Shown piece after piece: positions 44,272-53,568 of a stretch of DNA of 64,000 nt. The notes under the pieces were generated by a model. The model made no database searches. It had not been told where the DNA came from and was given only the letters and a program-made list of their open reading frames with translations. Source of the stretch: Bacteroidales bacterium (GTDB lineage: Bacteria > Bacteroidota > Bacteroidia > Bacteroidales > JAQXIO01); NCBI GenBank assembly GCA_029007825.1, contig JAQXIO010000072.1:1-64000 (forward strand). The letters run 5' to 3'. Position numbers and translations under genes: made by a program. Each line of letters starts with the position of its first letter. The first letter of the stretch is position 1.

Positions 44272-44805
44272 ATGACATACAATCGCCGGGCTTTTATTAA
44301 GAGCATAGGTTTTTTATATGGCTCCTTGCTTTTGATGCCTTCATGTACGAAAAACATCTCGGATTCATCTTTTGATGAACAATACAACGCTTGCCTGGAA
44401 GCCCTATGCAACCAAATTATTCCCGATGACGAATATCCGGGAGCAGTAAAAACCGGAACTCCCGGATTCATAAAAAAGCAACTCTCTCTTCATCTCGATT
44501 ATTGTAAAGAAAATTACAGAAACGGCTTACAAGCGCTTCAAACCTATTGTCAGAATAAATTTAACCGGAATTTTGAGAACCTTTCATCTTCCCAGCAAAT
44601 TAATTTGATGAAACAAATGGAACAAAACCTCCTGACAGGTGAAGAATGGAATAAACTATCTTCAGGTTCTTTTTTTGCTATGATACTGAAACACACGATG
44701 ATGGGATTTTATGGAGCTCCCCGTCACGGAGGAAATAAAGGGTATGCAAGTTATAAAATGTTACGTTTGGATGTGCCTCTCGTTGTAGGACAAAACAGGT
44801 ATTAA
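44272..44805 (+). CDS. Gluconate 2-dehydrogenase subunit 3-like small subunit
   Basis: This 177-residue protein belongs to the gluconate 2-dehydrogenase subunit 3 family, the small partner of GMC-type dehydrogenases. Its N-terminus combines a twin-arginine motif (NRRAFIKSIGF), a hydrophobic stretch and a lipobox-like LLMPSC. That makes it a probable Tat-exported lipoprotein. The segment ALCNQIIPDDEYPGAVKTGTPGFI is typical of the family. It is the only subunit with an export signal in the operon apart from the cytochrome, so it probably carries the folded flavoprotein across the membrane. The next gene starts 1 bp after its stop. Confidence 0.85.
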   Translation: MTYNRRAFIKSIGFLYGSLLLMPSCTKNISDSSFDEQYNACLEALCNQIIPDDEYPGAVKTGTPGFIKKQLSLHLDYCKENYRNGLQALQTYCQNKFNRNFENLSSSQQINLMKQMEQNLLTGEEWNKLSSGSFFAMILKHTMMGFYGAPRHGGNKGYASYKMLRLDVPLVVGQNRY

Positions 44806-44806
44806 G

Positions 44807-46471
44807 ATGAAAAAAGACAAACATGTAAATGCTCTTATCATCGGAGCCGGAGCCAGCGGAGGAGTAATGGCCAAAGAACTCGCCATACAGGGTCTATCCG
44901 TCGTCTTATTGGAAAAAGGAGAATGGGCAAAATACGATACGCATAATCACGATGAATTGATTTCACAACGAATCGGAGAATTAGCACCCGCATTTGGACC
45001 GGATCCGAAATTAAACCCGAGACTGCAGATACTTCCTAACGGAAAAAAAATATTTACACGTCCCACAGAATGGAGCTATAGCCATATTGCATCGTGCGTT
45101 GGTTCAGGAACAGTGAGCTACGGAGCAATGGGATGGAGATTTATGCCTGAAGACTTCAGAATGCGTTCGACTTATGGAACACTGGAAGGATCAACACTTG
45201 AAGACTGGCCTATATCCTACGAAGAACTGGAACCTTTTTACGAAAAAGCCGAATGGGAAATCGGGGTATCGGGCTCCGACGAAGGAAACCCCTTTGCCCC
45301 TCCTCGTAAAAAAGACAGACCCATGCCTCCCTTTCCCTATAACAGTGAAGGCCGTCTTTATTACGATACCTGCAAAAAAATGGGATTGCATCCGTTCCCC
45401 ATTCCTATGCTAAGAAATTCCGTACCCTATAACGGACGTGGAGCATGCATTCTCAATCGGTATTGTCTGGGATCCGCTTGTCCCGTCAATGCAAAAAACG
45501 GAACACAAAATACAGTTATCCCCATCGCCTTGAGAACAGGTAACTGCCAATTGCGTACCGGCTGCGTCGCTGCCGAAATTGTAACAGATGAAAGAGGAAA
45601 AGCAAAAGGCGTAAACTATTTCGACGCCGATAAAAAAGGACATTATCAAAGTGCCGATATCATTATTTTATGTGCTTCTGCAATGGAAAGCGCTCGATTG
45701 CTTTTGAACTCAAAATCCAGACTCTTTCCGAACGGAGCCGGCAATAATAACGATTGGGTGGGACGAAATTTACAAGGGCATGCTTACACTGGAGCAAAAG
45801 GCCTTTTTGAAAAAGATATCCTGGATATGGTAGGTCCGGGCGCCTGCGTAGCCATAAGCGATTATAATCATCATAATACCGGAATTATCGGAGGAGGAGC
45901 CCTCACAAATGAATTTAACAAACCACCCTATGCCTTCTCCCAGATACGTCCAGCAGGTGAACCCGGATGGGGAGCAGAGCATAAAAAATTTCAACGGGAA
46001 AATTTTTATCGATTGAGCGGACTCAGTGGTCCGATCCAAGAAATGCCGACATTCGAAGGGCGCGTTACTGTTGACCCTGAAGTAAAAGACGCTTGGGGGA
46101 TTCCTGCTGCCGCACTTACAGGCCGACCACATCCGAAAAATAGGGAACATTGTCAATTTCTTTCTGAAAAAGCGGAAGCGATCATCAAGGCAGCCGGTGC
46201 TACCAAAACATGGTTGAACGTCGGAGGCGGAGGCGATGTCGTAAACCCCAGCCAGCATCAGGCAGGTTCCTGCCGGATGGGAAATGATCCCAAAACATCG
46301 GTAACCAACCGATACGGCCAGATACACGACATCGACAATTTATTTGTTGCCGATGCCTCTGTTTTCGTTACAAACGGCGGATTTAATCCCGTTCTTACCA
46401 TTATGGCCGTATCTTTCTGGGTTGCAGATTATATTAAACGGGAATGGAACGGAACACGTTTCAAGTCGTAA
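44807..46471 (+). CDS. GMC-family flavoprotein oxidoreductase
   Basis: This 554-residue FAD enzyme starts with the dinucleotide fold ALIIGAGASGGVMAKELA. It ends with the GMC C-terminal signature: the catalytic His in SQHQAGSCRMG and the His/Asn-type position in TNGGFNPVLTIM. It corresponds to the large subunit of gluconate or related sugar dehydrogenases, which oxidise a C-OH or aldose substrate. It lacks any signal peptide (MKKDKHVNALIIG). Electrons should go to the multihaem cytochrome encoded 15 bp downstream. The real substrate is unknown; a sugar or sugar acid is likely. Confidence 0.88.
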   Translation: MKKDKHVNALIIGAGASGGVMAKELAIQGLSVVLLEKGEWAKYDTHNHDELISQRIGELAPAFGPDPKLNPRLQILPNGKKIFTRPTEWSYSHIASCVGSGTVSYGAMGWRFMPEDFRMRSTYGTLEGSTLEDWPISYEELEPFYEKAEWEIGVSGSDEGNPFAPPRKKDRPMPPFPYNSEGRLYYDTCKKMGLHPFPIPMLRNSVPYNGRGACILNRYCLGSACPVNAKNGTQNTVIPIALRTGNCQLRTGCVAAEIVTDERGKAKGVNYFDADKKGHYQSADIIILCASAMESARLLLNSKSRLFPNGAGNNNDWVGRNLQGHAYTGAKGLFEKDILDMVGPGACVAISDYNHHNTGIIGGGALTNEFNKPPYAFSQIRPAGEPGWGAEHKKFQRENFYRLSGLSGPIQEMPTFEGRVTVDPEVKDAWGIPAAALTGRPHPKNREHCQFLSEKAEAIIKAAGATKTWLNVGGGGDVVNPSQHQAGSCRMGNDPKTSVTNRYGQIHDIDNLFVADASVFVTNGGFNPVLTIMAVSFWVADYIKREWNGTRFKS

Positions 46472-46486
46472 TCAATTATTTATAAA

Positions 46487-47479
46487 ATGAAGAAACGAAC
46501 AATATTACTCATGATATTCGGTTCAGTGACACTCTTAATCGCACTTCTGTCCGGTTATACACTGTGGAACACCCTTGATCCGAAACATACGTGCATCTCC
46601 TGTCACGAGATAGCCCCTTCCCTTCAACGTTGGGAAGAATCCGCACATGCAAATGTACGTTGTACCGAATGTCACGGCACTGCATTGAGTGAAGGCCACC
46701 ACAGCCTCAGGGAGAAGAGCAATATGGTATTCTCTCATTTCTCGGGCACAATACATAATGAAGATATCCGCCTGACGGAAAAACAAGTCTTAGATATTTC
46801 GGAAAGATGCATTTCCTGTCATCAGGACGAAGGAGCCAAATGGAAAAATGGAAATCATGCAGCGACTTATCAGGATATATTCTCGGATTCGATACATAAC
46901 GGAATAGAACCTCCATATGCAGACTGTTTCCGCTGTCATGGAATGTACTACGATAATGACATTACAGCACTGATTGATTTTTCAAAAGGAAACAACCAAT
47001 TATCATTTAAAGACCGGAAAGCCGCAAATAATCATACAATTCCATGTCTGGCATGCCATCAGGTACATACACCCAATCTTCCTCAAGAAAAAACAGGGTC
47101 CAACCTTATGGAAAATAACCGTAATCCCAAAGTAGGCCTCTATATCAGAACGGAAAAAACATTTATGCGCAACGACCAACTGCCTCGTGTACAAATAACA
47201 CACAACGGAAAAAATATAACGGTTGCAGAAGACGGATCTACCTGGACATGCATCCAGTGCCATGCACCGAACGCATGGCATGAAGCAGGCACAAACGATG
47301 ATTGTACGCCCGTCGGAAAATTCGAAGGCATGAGTTGTATCGAATGCCATGACCCGCACTCGACACGGATTCAACACGATGCAATAAAACGTTACTCCAT
47401 TCCGGAAAGAAATACAGGAAAATGTTTCAGCTCATCGAATAGCGATGTATGCTCTGCTGCGCCGCAGGCAAATAATTAA
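46487..47479 (+). CDS. Membrane-anchored heptahaem cytochrome c (NapC/NrfH-like N-terminus)
   Basis: This 330-residue protein has one N-terminal membrane helix (residues 5-27) and seven CxxCH haem sites: residues 36-40, 59-63, 108-112, 147-151, 187-191, 255-259 and 284-288. The first part resembles NapC/NrfH quinol-linked cytochromes (LDPKHTCISCHEIAPSLQRWEESAHANVRCTECHG). It likely sits in the inner membrane with the haems in the periplasm and moves electrons between the GMC dehydrogenase and the menaquinone pool. The last 53 bp overlap the convergent ccsA gene. The final 18 residues after the last haem are Ser- and Asn-rich and unremarkable. Confidence 0.88.
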   Translation: MKKRTILLMIFGSVTLLIALLSGYTLWNTLDPKHTCISCHEIAPSLQRWEESAHANVRCTECHGTALSEGHHSLREKSNMVFSHFSGTIHNEDIRLTEKQVLDISERCISCHQDEGAKWKNGNHAATYQDIFSDSIHNGIEPPYADCFRCHGMYYDNDITALIDFSKGNNQLSFKDRKAANNHTIPCLACHQVHTPNLPQEKTGSNLMENNRNPKVGLYIRTEKTFMRNDQLPRVQITHNGKNITVAEDGSTWTCIQCHAPNAWHEAGTNDDCTPVGKFEGMSCIECHDPHSTRIQHDAIKRYSIPERNTGKCFSSSNSDVCSAAPQANN

Positions 47480-48224
47480 CCCCATACCAGCACATTTGTA
47501 AAAAAAGAAACGATACGATAAGTAAAATACATGTTTCCTTTACATAACGGGGCGCATACCAGCGTAAATGTATGTAAAGTAAATATGCCAGCCAGGTTAC
47601 GGCAGCCCATGTCTCTTTCGGATCCCAGCTCCAATAATGTCCCCATGCCTCTTTTGCCCAAAGAGCGCCAAATAACATTCCGATAGTCATAAAAGCAAAA
47701 CCTGCATATACCATGTTATCGGTAACAGAAAGAAGAGGTTGCGGATCTTTATTCTTTTTGTAAACCGAATAAAGAACGTACAAAGCTATCAGAAAAGAAC
47801 ACCCCAATAAAGCGTATGCAAACATATAAACAATGACGTGAGGCGCAAACCACGGACTCTGTAAAGCCGGCATAAGACTCTTTGAATGAATCTCGGGCTT
47901 AAGCAAATTGATAAATATAAAAACCCCCGATAGAACTGTACTATATAGAAGAATCCATCTGTAACGCCATTTCAGGTAGGTTATCAATCCTACTACCGAA
48001 AGAAAAAAAGAATACCATAACCGGGTTTCTCCCATGGTTCGCAAAGGAGGGCGTTCCAACACGACCCAGAAGCCGATCAAGAAAACGGCAAATATTGCTA
48101 AGCCCAAACTCATCAAAGGGACTGTCCAACGGCGTAGATTTGGCATATAAGCGCATCCCACAGCTCCCATCCAACAAAATAAAGAGGCAAAAGCAAAATA
48201 GATAAACGCATCCCATGTAATCAT
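47427..48224 (-). CDS. ccsA: Cytochrome c biogenesis protein CcsA (haem handling)
   Basis: This 265-residue membrane protein has about eight hydrophobic segments and the tryptophan-rich haem motif WGHYWSWDPKETWAAVTW. Conserved histidines in the helices flank the motif. With CcsB/ResB it forms the System II cytochrome c synthase, which exports haem and attaches it to CxxCH sites. It overlaps ccsB by 4 bp and, at its own end, the convergent cytochrome gene by 53 bp. Its product would be needed to mature that heptahaem protein. Confidence 0.92.
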   Translation of the reverse strand: MITWDAFIYFAFASLFCWMGAVGCAYMPNLRRWTVPLMSLGLAIFAVFLIGFWVVLERPPLRTMGETRLWYSFFLSVVGLITYLKWRYRWILLYSTVLSGVFIFINLLKPEIHSKSLMPALQSPWFAPHVIVYMFAYALLGCSFLIALYVLYSVYKKNKDPQPLLSVTDNMVYAGFAFMTIGMLFGALWAKEAWGHYWSWDPKETWAAVTWLAYLLYIHLRWYAPRYVKETCILLIVSFLFLQMCWYGVNYLPAAQQSIHRYSMS

Positions 48225-49486
48225 AATATTCTCTTTTTAGGTCCGAAAACGAACAGAAGAATAGCTCCTGCCAACATCATATACAAACCGACATATACTA
48301 TTGTCAACACCGGGTCGGCAGTAATCATCAATCCGCTATAAGCAGACCAACGCCCCTTCTCCCGGTCATAAGAAGATTGATAAATATCATAACCGTCTAT
48401 GGAAAAAGGAGAATTCACATCCACGATTGCTTCGCTTATACTACCATCTGCCTTATGAACGATCAACTCAGACGCAAATCGTTTCGGTTCACGCTCAAGC
48501 ATGACAATATATCTATTTTCATCTGCTAACGGAAGAAATGTTGGTGTTATCATAAAATTTCCGGCACTTACCCAACCCTCATAACGAAGATTCTTCTTCC
48601 TATTGGTAGCTACAATATACAATGCCGTAGCCCCTCCCCGCATATCGGCCTGCCGGAATTCCGAAGTCCCTCCCGAAACTCCTTCTTCAAGATACTTAAT
48701 AACATCTAACGACCAGTCACCTAACAATCCCACCCTGCCAATGCCATCGACCGAAACAATATCCGGTTTCCCAAGAGGCAAATACTTTCCGTCAGAATTT
48801 ATCAGTGCAAGTTTAGGAGGATATTCCTCCAAAATAAAATTTTTCAGTTCAAGACCAAAAGGCAAAGACAACCGGGTATTTGAATTTACTTCTGCAGCCT
48901 CTTTTACTACATTGCCGTTCAGAGGAAGAAGCATTCTAAGTTCCATCCGGTCCGCCGCACCTAATATTCCTCCCGCAAGAGCAACCCATAATCCCACATG
49001 ATTTAATATAAACGCCATATTCCTCCATGAAAACGCCATTGTCAGGCGACGCAAAATGACCAATCCCAAAACAAAAAGGAAAAGAGCCATATCGAGCAAG
49101 AAAAACCATGAAGAGACAATATGTGTAAACCCGAAACGAACAAGCAAGTTCTCACTCGCAGTCAAATTCGTATTCACCACATTGGATTGAGGTATAAGCC
49201 CAACCAAAAGAGACAAATAAAGTATCCATAAAATTACGGTAAGGCTCATCGGCATACCCGACAACCATTGTACCCAACGTTTATTCTTCCCAAAATAATA
49301 AACCGTTATATTAACATATAAAAAAGCGATGCCGACTATAAGATTTAACGGATAAGACCAGAAAGAAAGATCGGGCGGACCTGCAAAATATTCTATAAGT
49401 AACCCGAAGAAAAAAAGAATGATGCATAAAACCAAGGCCTCAATCACTCCCCAACGCCTTCTGTCGTTCGTGTTTGAACTCATCAT
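48221..49486 (-). CDS. ccsB: Cytochrome c biogenesis protein CcsB/ResB
   Basis: This 421-residue ResB-domain membrane protein has several N-terminal transmembrane segments (GVIEALVLCIILFFFGLLIEYF and further). A large periplasmic region runs from about residue 170 to 385, with a final membrane helix (MITADPVLTIVYVGLYMMLAGAILLF). It partners CcsA in System II cytochrome c maturation. The start lies 6 bp after the dusB stop, so it is co-transcribed with dusB and ccsA. Confidence 0.88.
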   Translation of the reverse strand: MMSSNTNDRRRWGVIEALVLCIILFFFGLLIEYFAGPPDLSFWSYPLNLIVGIAFLYVNITVYYFGKNKRWVQWLSGMPMSLTVILWILYLSLLVGLIPQSNVVNTNLTASENLLVRFGFTHIVSSWFFLLDMALFLFVLGLVILRRLTMAFSWRNMAFILNHVGLWVALAGGILGAADRMELRMLLPLNGNVVKEAAEVNSNTRLSLPFGLELKNFILEEYPPKLALINSDGKYLPLGKPDIVSVDGIGRVGLLGDWSLDVIKYLEEGVSGGTSEFRQADMRGGATALYIVATNRKKNLRYEGWVSAGNFMITPTFLPLADENRYIVMLEREPKRFASELIVHKADGSISEAIVDVNSPFSIDGYDIYQSSYDREKGRWSAYSGLMITADPVLTIVYVGLYMMLAGAILLFVFGPKKRIL

Positions 49487-49492
49487 ATAAAA

Positions 49493-50479
49493 TTAGTTTA
49501 ATCCGAATTGCCGGGGAACACAATCAAAAAGATCAAATAAATCTTTTACATTTTCCGCCCGCAACATTGCGACTCGCATCGACTTAAAATCCGGAATCCC
49601 CTTAAATAAAGGCGACGCTGCTATATGGCGGCGTATATGCAATATGCCTCTCCTTTCATCCAACCGCTCCACACTTTGTAACACCTGTTGCTTCAATATA
49701 TCCATATACCAGTTAAACGGATGACGTTCGAGTTCGACTCCATTATCAAGATAATAGCGCATCTCTTCAAACACCCACGGACAACCGATTGCCCCCCGGC
49801 CCACCATTACAGCATCTACCCCGTAAAGATCGAACATTTTTTTACAGCCTGCTGCCGTAGTAACATCGCCGTTACCAATAATAGGAATTACCATACGAGG
49901 ATTATTTTTCACCTCTCCTATCAATGTCCAGTCTGCCTCTCCCGTATACATCTGGCTACGAGTTCTGCCATGAATACTAAGAGCTGCAATACCGCAATCC
50001 TGCAATTGCTCGGCAAGACTGACTATAACTTTACTGTCATTATCCCAACCAAGCCTCGTTTTAACGGTCACAGGAAGCTTAACCGCATTTACCACTGCTT
50101 TTGTAATTGTAAGCATCTGGGGAATATTCCGAAGCATTCCTGCCCCTGCCCCTTTTCCCGCAACTTTTTTTACAGGACAACCGAAATTAATATCTATAAT
50201 ATCCGGGGAAGCCTCTTCACAGATTTTTGCAGCCTCGACCATCGCATCGGTCTCCCGGCCATATATTTGTATTGCAACAGGACGCTCATCTTCTGAGACC
50301 TGTAATTTCTGAACGGTTTTCCCCACATTACGAATCAAGGCGTCGCTCGAAACAAATTCCGTATATACCATATCGGCACCGAATCTCTTACACATCAATC
50401 GAAAAGACGGATCTGTAACATCTTCCATCGGTGCTAAAAAAAGAGGGCATTTTTTGAATTCAATATTGCCTATTTTCAT
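49493..50479 (-). CDS. dusB: tRNA-dihydrouridine synthase
   Basis: This 328-residue FMN-dependent Dus enzyme reduces uridine to dihydrouridine in the tRNA D-loop. The motif APMEDVTDPSFR, the catalytic cysteine in INFGCPVKKV and MVGRGAIGCPWVF are present. The start at 50479 (MKIGNIEFKK) is favoured; a longer frame to 50527 would pass the -7 box TAAATTTG (50503-50510, minus strand). First gene of the dusB-ccsB-ccsA cluster. Confidence 0.93.
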   Translation of the reverse strand: MKIGNIEFKKCPLFLAPMEDVTDPSFRLMCKRFGADMVYTEFVSSDALIRNVGKTVQKLQVSEDERPVAIQIYGRETDAMVEAAKICEEASPDIIDINFGCPVKKVAGKGAGAGMLRNIPQMLTITKAVVNAVKLPVTVKTRLGWDNDSKVIVSLAEQLQDCGIAALSIHGRTRSQMYTGEADWTLIGEVKNNPRMVIPIIGNGDVTTAAGCKKMFDLYGVDAVMVGRGAIGCPWVFEEMRYYLDNGVELERHPFNWYMDILKQQVLQSVERLDERRGILHIRRHIAASPLFKGIPDFKSMRVAMLRAENVKDLFDLFDCVPRQFGLN

Positions 50480-50586
50480 ACCTTTCACTTGCCGCAATAA
50501 TGCAAATTTACGCTTTTTATCCCACACTATAAGAGATATTTCCTATTTTTGCATACCAGATATTTTCGGAATTACAACAAATCAGT

Positions 50587-51855
50587 GTGGGAAAAAATAA
50601 AATAGGAAAAAACGATTTTGAGGTAATGGCCCCTGTCGGCTCTTACGAGTCTCTTGCCGCGGCATTACAAGGTGGAGCCGATTCCATCTATTTCGGAATT
50701 GAAGGTTTGAACATGCGTTCTCACTCCTCCAATAATTTTACATTGGACGATTTAAAAAAAATCGCTGACATCTGCCGTGAAAACGGTGTGAAAAGCTACC
50801 TCACTGTTAATACCATTATTTACGACGAAGATATTCCGTACATGCAATCAATCATAAATGCGGCACGGGATGCGGAAATATCGGCTATAATCGCTGCCGA
50901 CGTGGCAGCAATGAATTATGCATACTCCATAGGGATGGAAGTACACCTTTCAACCCAGTTGAACATATCCAATATAGAAGCATTGCGCTTTTATGCCCGT
51001 TTCGCAGACGTAGTAGTGTTGGCTCGCGAATTGAACCTGAATCAGGTAAAAAAAATTTATCAAGCCATCGACGAAGAAAATATTTGTGGACCGGGCGGAG
51101 AGAAGGTCCGTATTGAAATGTTCTGTCACGGAGCGTTATGTATGGCTGTATCCGGAAAATGCTATTTAAGTTTGCACGAAATGCAAAAGTCTGCAAATCG
51201 TGGCTCTTGCTATCAAATCTGTAGGCGTGGATATATAGTAAAAGACAAAGAGAGCGATATTGAACTGGAGGTAGACAATCAATACATTATGTCTCCGAAA
51301 GATTTAAAAACCATCCACTTCCTCAACAAAATGCTGGATGCCGGTGTACGGGTATTTAAAATCGAAGGACGCGCCCGCAGCGCCGAATATGTCCGGACTG
51401 TAGTGGAATGTTACAGGGAAGCAATCAATGCATGGATAACGGACTCTTTTACCGAAGAAAGGATTCAAAAATGGGACGATCGTTTACGTAGCGTATTTAA
51501 CCGTGGGTTCTGGAACGGATATTATCTGGGACAGCGTCTGGGTGAATGGAGCCACAAATACGGATCGTCTGCGACAAAACGTAAAATATATATCGGAAAA
51601 GGCACCAAATATTTTTCGAAATTAGGTGTCGCTGAATTTTTAATGGAAACCCAGAACCTCAGGGTTGGAGACGAGATTTTAATTACAGGGCCCACAACCG
51701 GAGCCGTATCACAGATTGTCGAAGAAATAAGAGTCGATTTGAAGCCTGTTTCAGAAACGGTAAAAGGAGAAAGTTTTTCTATCAAAGTGAATGAAAAAAT
51801 ACGGCCGTCCGACAAACTTTACAAAATAGTTTCTAACGAAAAAGGAGAAGAATGA
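50587..51855 (+). CDS. Peptidase U32 family protein (tRNA hydroxylation type)
   Basis: This 422-residue U32 protein has the collagenase-like barrel (VMAPVGSYESLAAALQGGADSIYFGIEGLNMR) and four cysteines in CHGALC...GKC...GSCYQIC that bind an iron-sulfur cluster. Relatives such as TrhP hydroxylate uridine-34 in tRNA, and RlhA acts on 23S rRNA, so an RNA-modification role is more likely than proteolysis. The start codon is GTG. A -7 box TATTTTTG (50544-50551) lies 35 bp upstream. The thioesterase gene overlaps by 4 bp. Confidence 0.85.
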   Translation: MGKNKIGKNDFEVMAPVGSYESLAAALQGGADSIYFGIEGLNMRSHSSNNFTLDDLKKIADICRENGVKSYLTVNTIIYDEDIPYMQSIINAARDAEISAIIAADVAAMNYAYSIGMEVHLSTQLNISNIEALRFYARFADVVVLARELNLNQVKKIYQAIDEENICGPGGEKVRIEMFCHGALCMAVSGKCYLSLHEMQKSANRGSCYQICRRGYIVKDKESDIELEVDNQYIMSPKDLKTIHFLNKMLDAGVRVFKIEGRARSAEYVRTVVECYREAINAWITDSFTEERIQKWDDRLRSVFNRGFWNGYYLGQRLGEWSHKYGSSATKRKIYIGKGTKYFSKLGVAEFLMETQNLRVGDEILITGPTTGAVSQIVEEIRVDLKPVSETVKGESFSIKVNEKIRPSDKLYKIVSNEKGEE

Positions 51856-52259
51856 AAGATTGTATTTTTCAATTAGAGATGAAGGTACGCGATTACGAAT
51901 GCGACCTTCAGGGAATTGTAAACAATGCAAATTATCAACATTACTTAGAACATACCAGACATGAGTTTCTCGAATCTTTAGGTGGAAATTTCGGGAAACT
52001 GCATGACGAAGGAATCGACGCCATTGTCAGCAGGGTAGAAATCAATTACCGCACATCTTTAAAAAGCGGTGACCGTTTCGTCTCCAAATTATCCATATCC
52101 AAAAAAGGTCCGAAAGTTGTTTTTCATCAGGAAATCTATCGTTTACCAGACGAAAAATTATGTATTAAAGCAGTAGTAGAAAGCGTAATCGTACAAAACG
52201 GCGTATTGACAAGGGGTGAGCTATTCGACCAATTCTTCGCTCAATACTACGTTTCATGA
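51852..52259 (+). CDS. Hotdog-fold acyl-CoA thioesterase (YbgC/4HBT family)
   Basis: This 135-residue protein has the hotdog signature VRDYECDLQGIVNNANYQHYLEHTRHEFL; the Asp in the ECDLQGIV run fits the catalytic acid. It hydrolyses short acyl-CoA or acyl-ACP. It overlaps the U32 gene and dprA by 4 bp each, so the three genes are translationally coupled. Physiological substrate unknown. Confidence 0.88.
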   Translation: MKDCIFQLEMKVRDYECDLQGIVNNANYQHYLEHTRHEFLESLGGNFGKLHDEGIDAIVSRVEINYRTSLKSGDRFVSKLSISKKGPKVVFHQEIYRLPDEKLCIKAVVESVIVQNGVLTRGELFDQFFAQYYVS

Positions 52260-53368
52260 ACGAACCCTCTTTACTCTACCAGATCGCACTTACCCGCATC
52301 AATGGCGTAGGAAATATTACAGCACGGCACCTACTGTCTCTTGTTGACGATGTCTCCGAACTTTTTACCACTCCTAAAACAAAGCTTTCGTTGCTTCCCG
52401 GTTTATCACCCCTATTATTGGAAAAAATCACGGACAAAAAAATTCTCACAGAAGCGGCAAAAGAGACAGATTTTGTCTTAAAACATTCTATAACTACGTT
52501 CTTTATAACAGACGAAGCTTATCCATACCGCCTGAGAGAGTGTCCGGATGCACCTGTACTTCTTTACTATAAAGGAAACGCAAATTTAAATTCATCGAAA
52601 ATAATCAGCATTGTCGGTACCCGCGAAATGACACAATATGGAAAAGAAGCGGCAGAAAAGATTATAAAAGGGTTACAAAACGGCCCGAAAGATTTACTGA
52701 TTATAAGTGGGTTAGCCTACGGTGTTGATATTTGTGCCCATCGTACAGCATTACACAATGGAATATCTACCATCGGTGTATTAGCGCATGGCTTAGACCG
52801 CATCTACCCTTCCATACACAGAAACACAGCAAAGCAAATGATCGGAGAGGGTGGCCTAATCACAGAATTTCCCAGCGGCACAAAGCCGGATCGACAAAAT
52901 TTTGTAAAAAGAAATCGTATTATAGCAGGGTTAAGCGATGCAACCATCGTTATCGAATCGGCAGAAAAAGGGGGAAGTATCATCACGGCAGAAATCGCAA
53001 ATTCTTATTACAGAGAAGTATTCGCCGTTCCCGGAAGAAGAGACGACCACTATTCGCAGGGGTGTAACCAACTGATTCGACAAAATAAAGCCGGATTGAT
53101 CGGAAGTGCCTCCGATTTATTTGAAGCCATGGGATGGAATACCAGAATAGAAGAAAAAAACGAACCTAAAGAAGCTCAACTTCCTTTAGCAATGAATGAA
53201 GAGGAAGAACTTATAATACAGACCCTACAAAAAGAAAAAGAAATTCAAATCAATCATCTTCTGATCCAGACAAATCTTCCTATACATCGTTTATCTCCGA
53301 TCCTTTTCGATTTAGAACTAAGAGGAATTATTCGTTGTCTTCCCGGAGGAATTTATAAACTGACATAA
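52256..53368 (+). CDS. dprA: DNA-processing protein DprA
   Basis: This 370-residue protein has an N-terminal helical region, a Rossmann-fold DprA core and a C-terminal winged-helix part. The core shows IVGTREMTQYGKEAA, ISGLAYGVDICAH, TIGVLAHGLDRIYP and the Arg-rich VPGRRDDHYSQG. DprA loads RecA on incoming single-stranded DNA during natural transformation. Followed by a hairpin at 53394-53421. Confidence 0.94.
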   Translation: MNEPSLLYQIALTRINGVGNITARHLLSLVDDVSELFTTPKTKLSLLPGLSPLLLEKITDKKILTEAAKETDFVLKHSITTFFITDEAYPYRLRECPDAPVLLYYKGNANLNSSKIISIVGTREMTQYGKEAAEKIIKGLQNGPKDLLIISGLAYGVDICAHRTALHNGISTIGVLAHGLDRIYPSIHRNTAKQMIGEGGLITEFPSGTKPDRQNFVKRNRIIAGLSDATIVIESAEKGGSIITAEIANSYYREVFAVPGRRDDHYSQGCNQLIRQNKAGLIGSASDLFEAMGWNTRIEEKNEPKEAQLPLAMNEEEELIIQTLQKEKEIQINHLLIQTNLPIHRLSPILFDLELRGIIRCLPGGIYKLT

Positions 53369-53393
53369 TAGGTAGTAATAACCATATAAAAAA

Positions 53394-53421
53394 TTAAAGG
53401 AAGTCTCCCGACTTCCTTTAA
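53394..53421 (+). terminator. Hairpin after dprA
   Basis: TTAAAGGAAGTC, loop TCCC and GACTTCCTTTAA form a 12-bp perfect stem starting 26 bp after the dprA stop. The run downstream (CAACCTTTGTTAACC) is only moderately T-rich. It could be a terminator or part of a leader for the small frame at 53454. Confidence 0.55.
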
Positions 53422-53453
53422 CAACCTTTGTTAACCTTAAATCTAATACTATT

Positions 53454-53492
53454 ATGAAAAAACCACGGAACAAAAATACATTTCTATATTGA
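53454..53492 (+). other. Orphan gene-start-like segment, 12-codon frame
   Basis: The segment TAAATCTAATACTATT directly before ATG (53454) and the first codons (MKKPRNKNTF) look like the 5' leader and start of a Bacteroidota secreted-protein gene. The frame ends at a TGA after 12 codons. It is either the remnant of a lost gene or a short leader peptide; nothing more can be supported. Confidence 0.3.
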
Positions 53493-53536
53493 AATACACA
53501 AGTTTTAGATAACCAATTAGTGTTAAATAGAATTTA

Positions 53537-53568
53537 TTTGAGTTATTCGAAACTTTCTATTAGCTTTG
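53537..53568 (+). promoter_or_regulatory. Promoter of the DUF1080 gene
   Basis: TTTG (53537-53540), 20 bp, then TAGCTTTG (53561-53568): an exact -33/-7 match, 37 bp upstream of the start codon at 53606. Confidence 0.8.

Noticed and set aside
44272..47479. Nitrite reductase (nrfHA) locus
   Set aside because: The cytochrome has NapC/NrfH-like features, but no NrfA-type pentahaem CxxCK protein is present; the neighbour is a GMC dehydrogenase.
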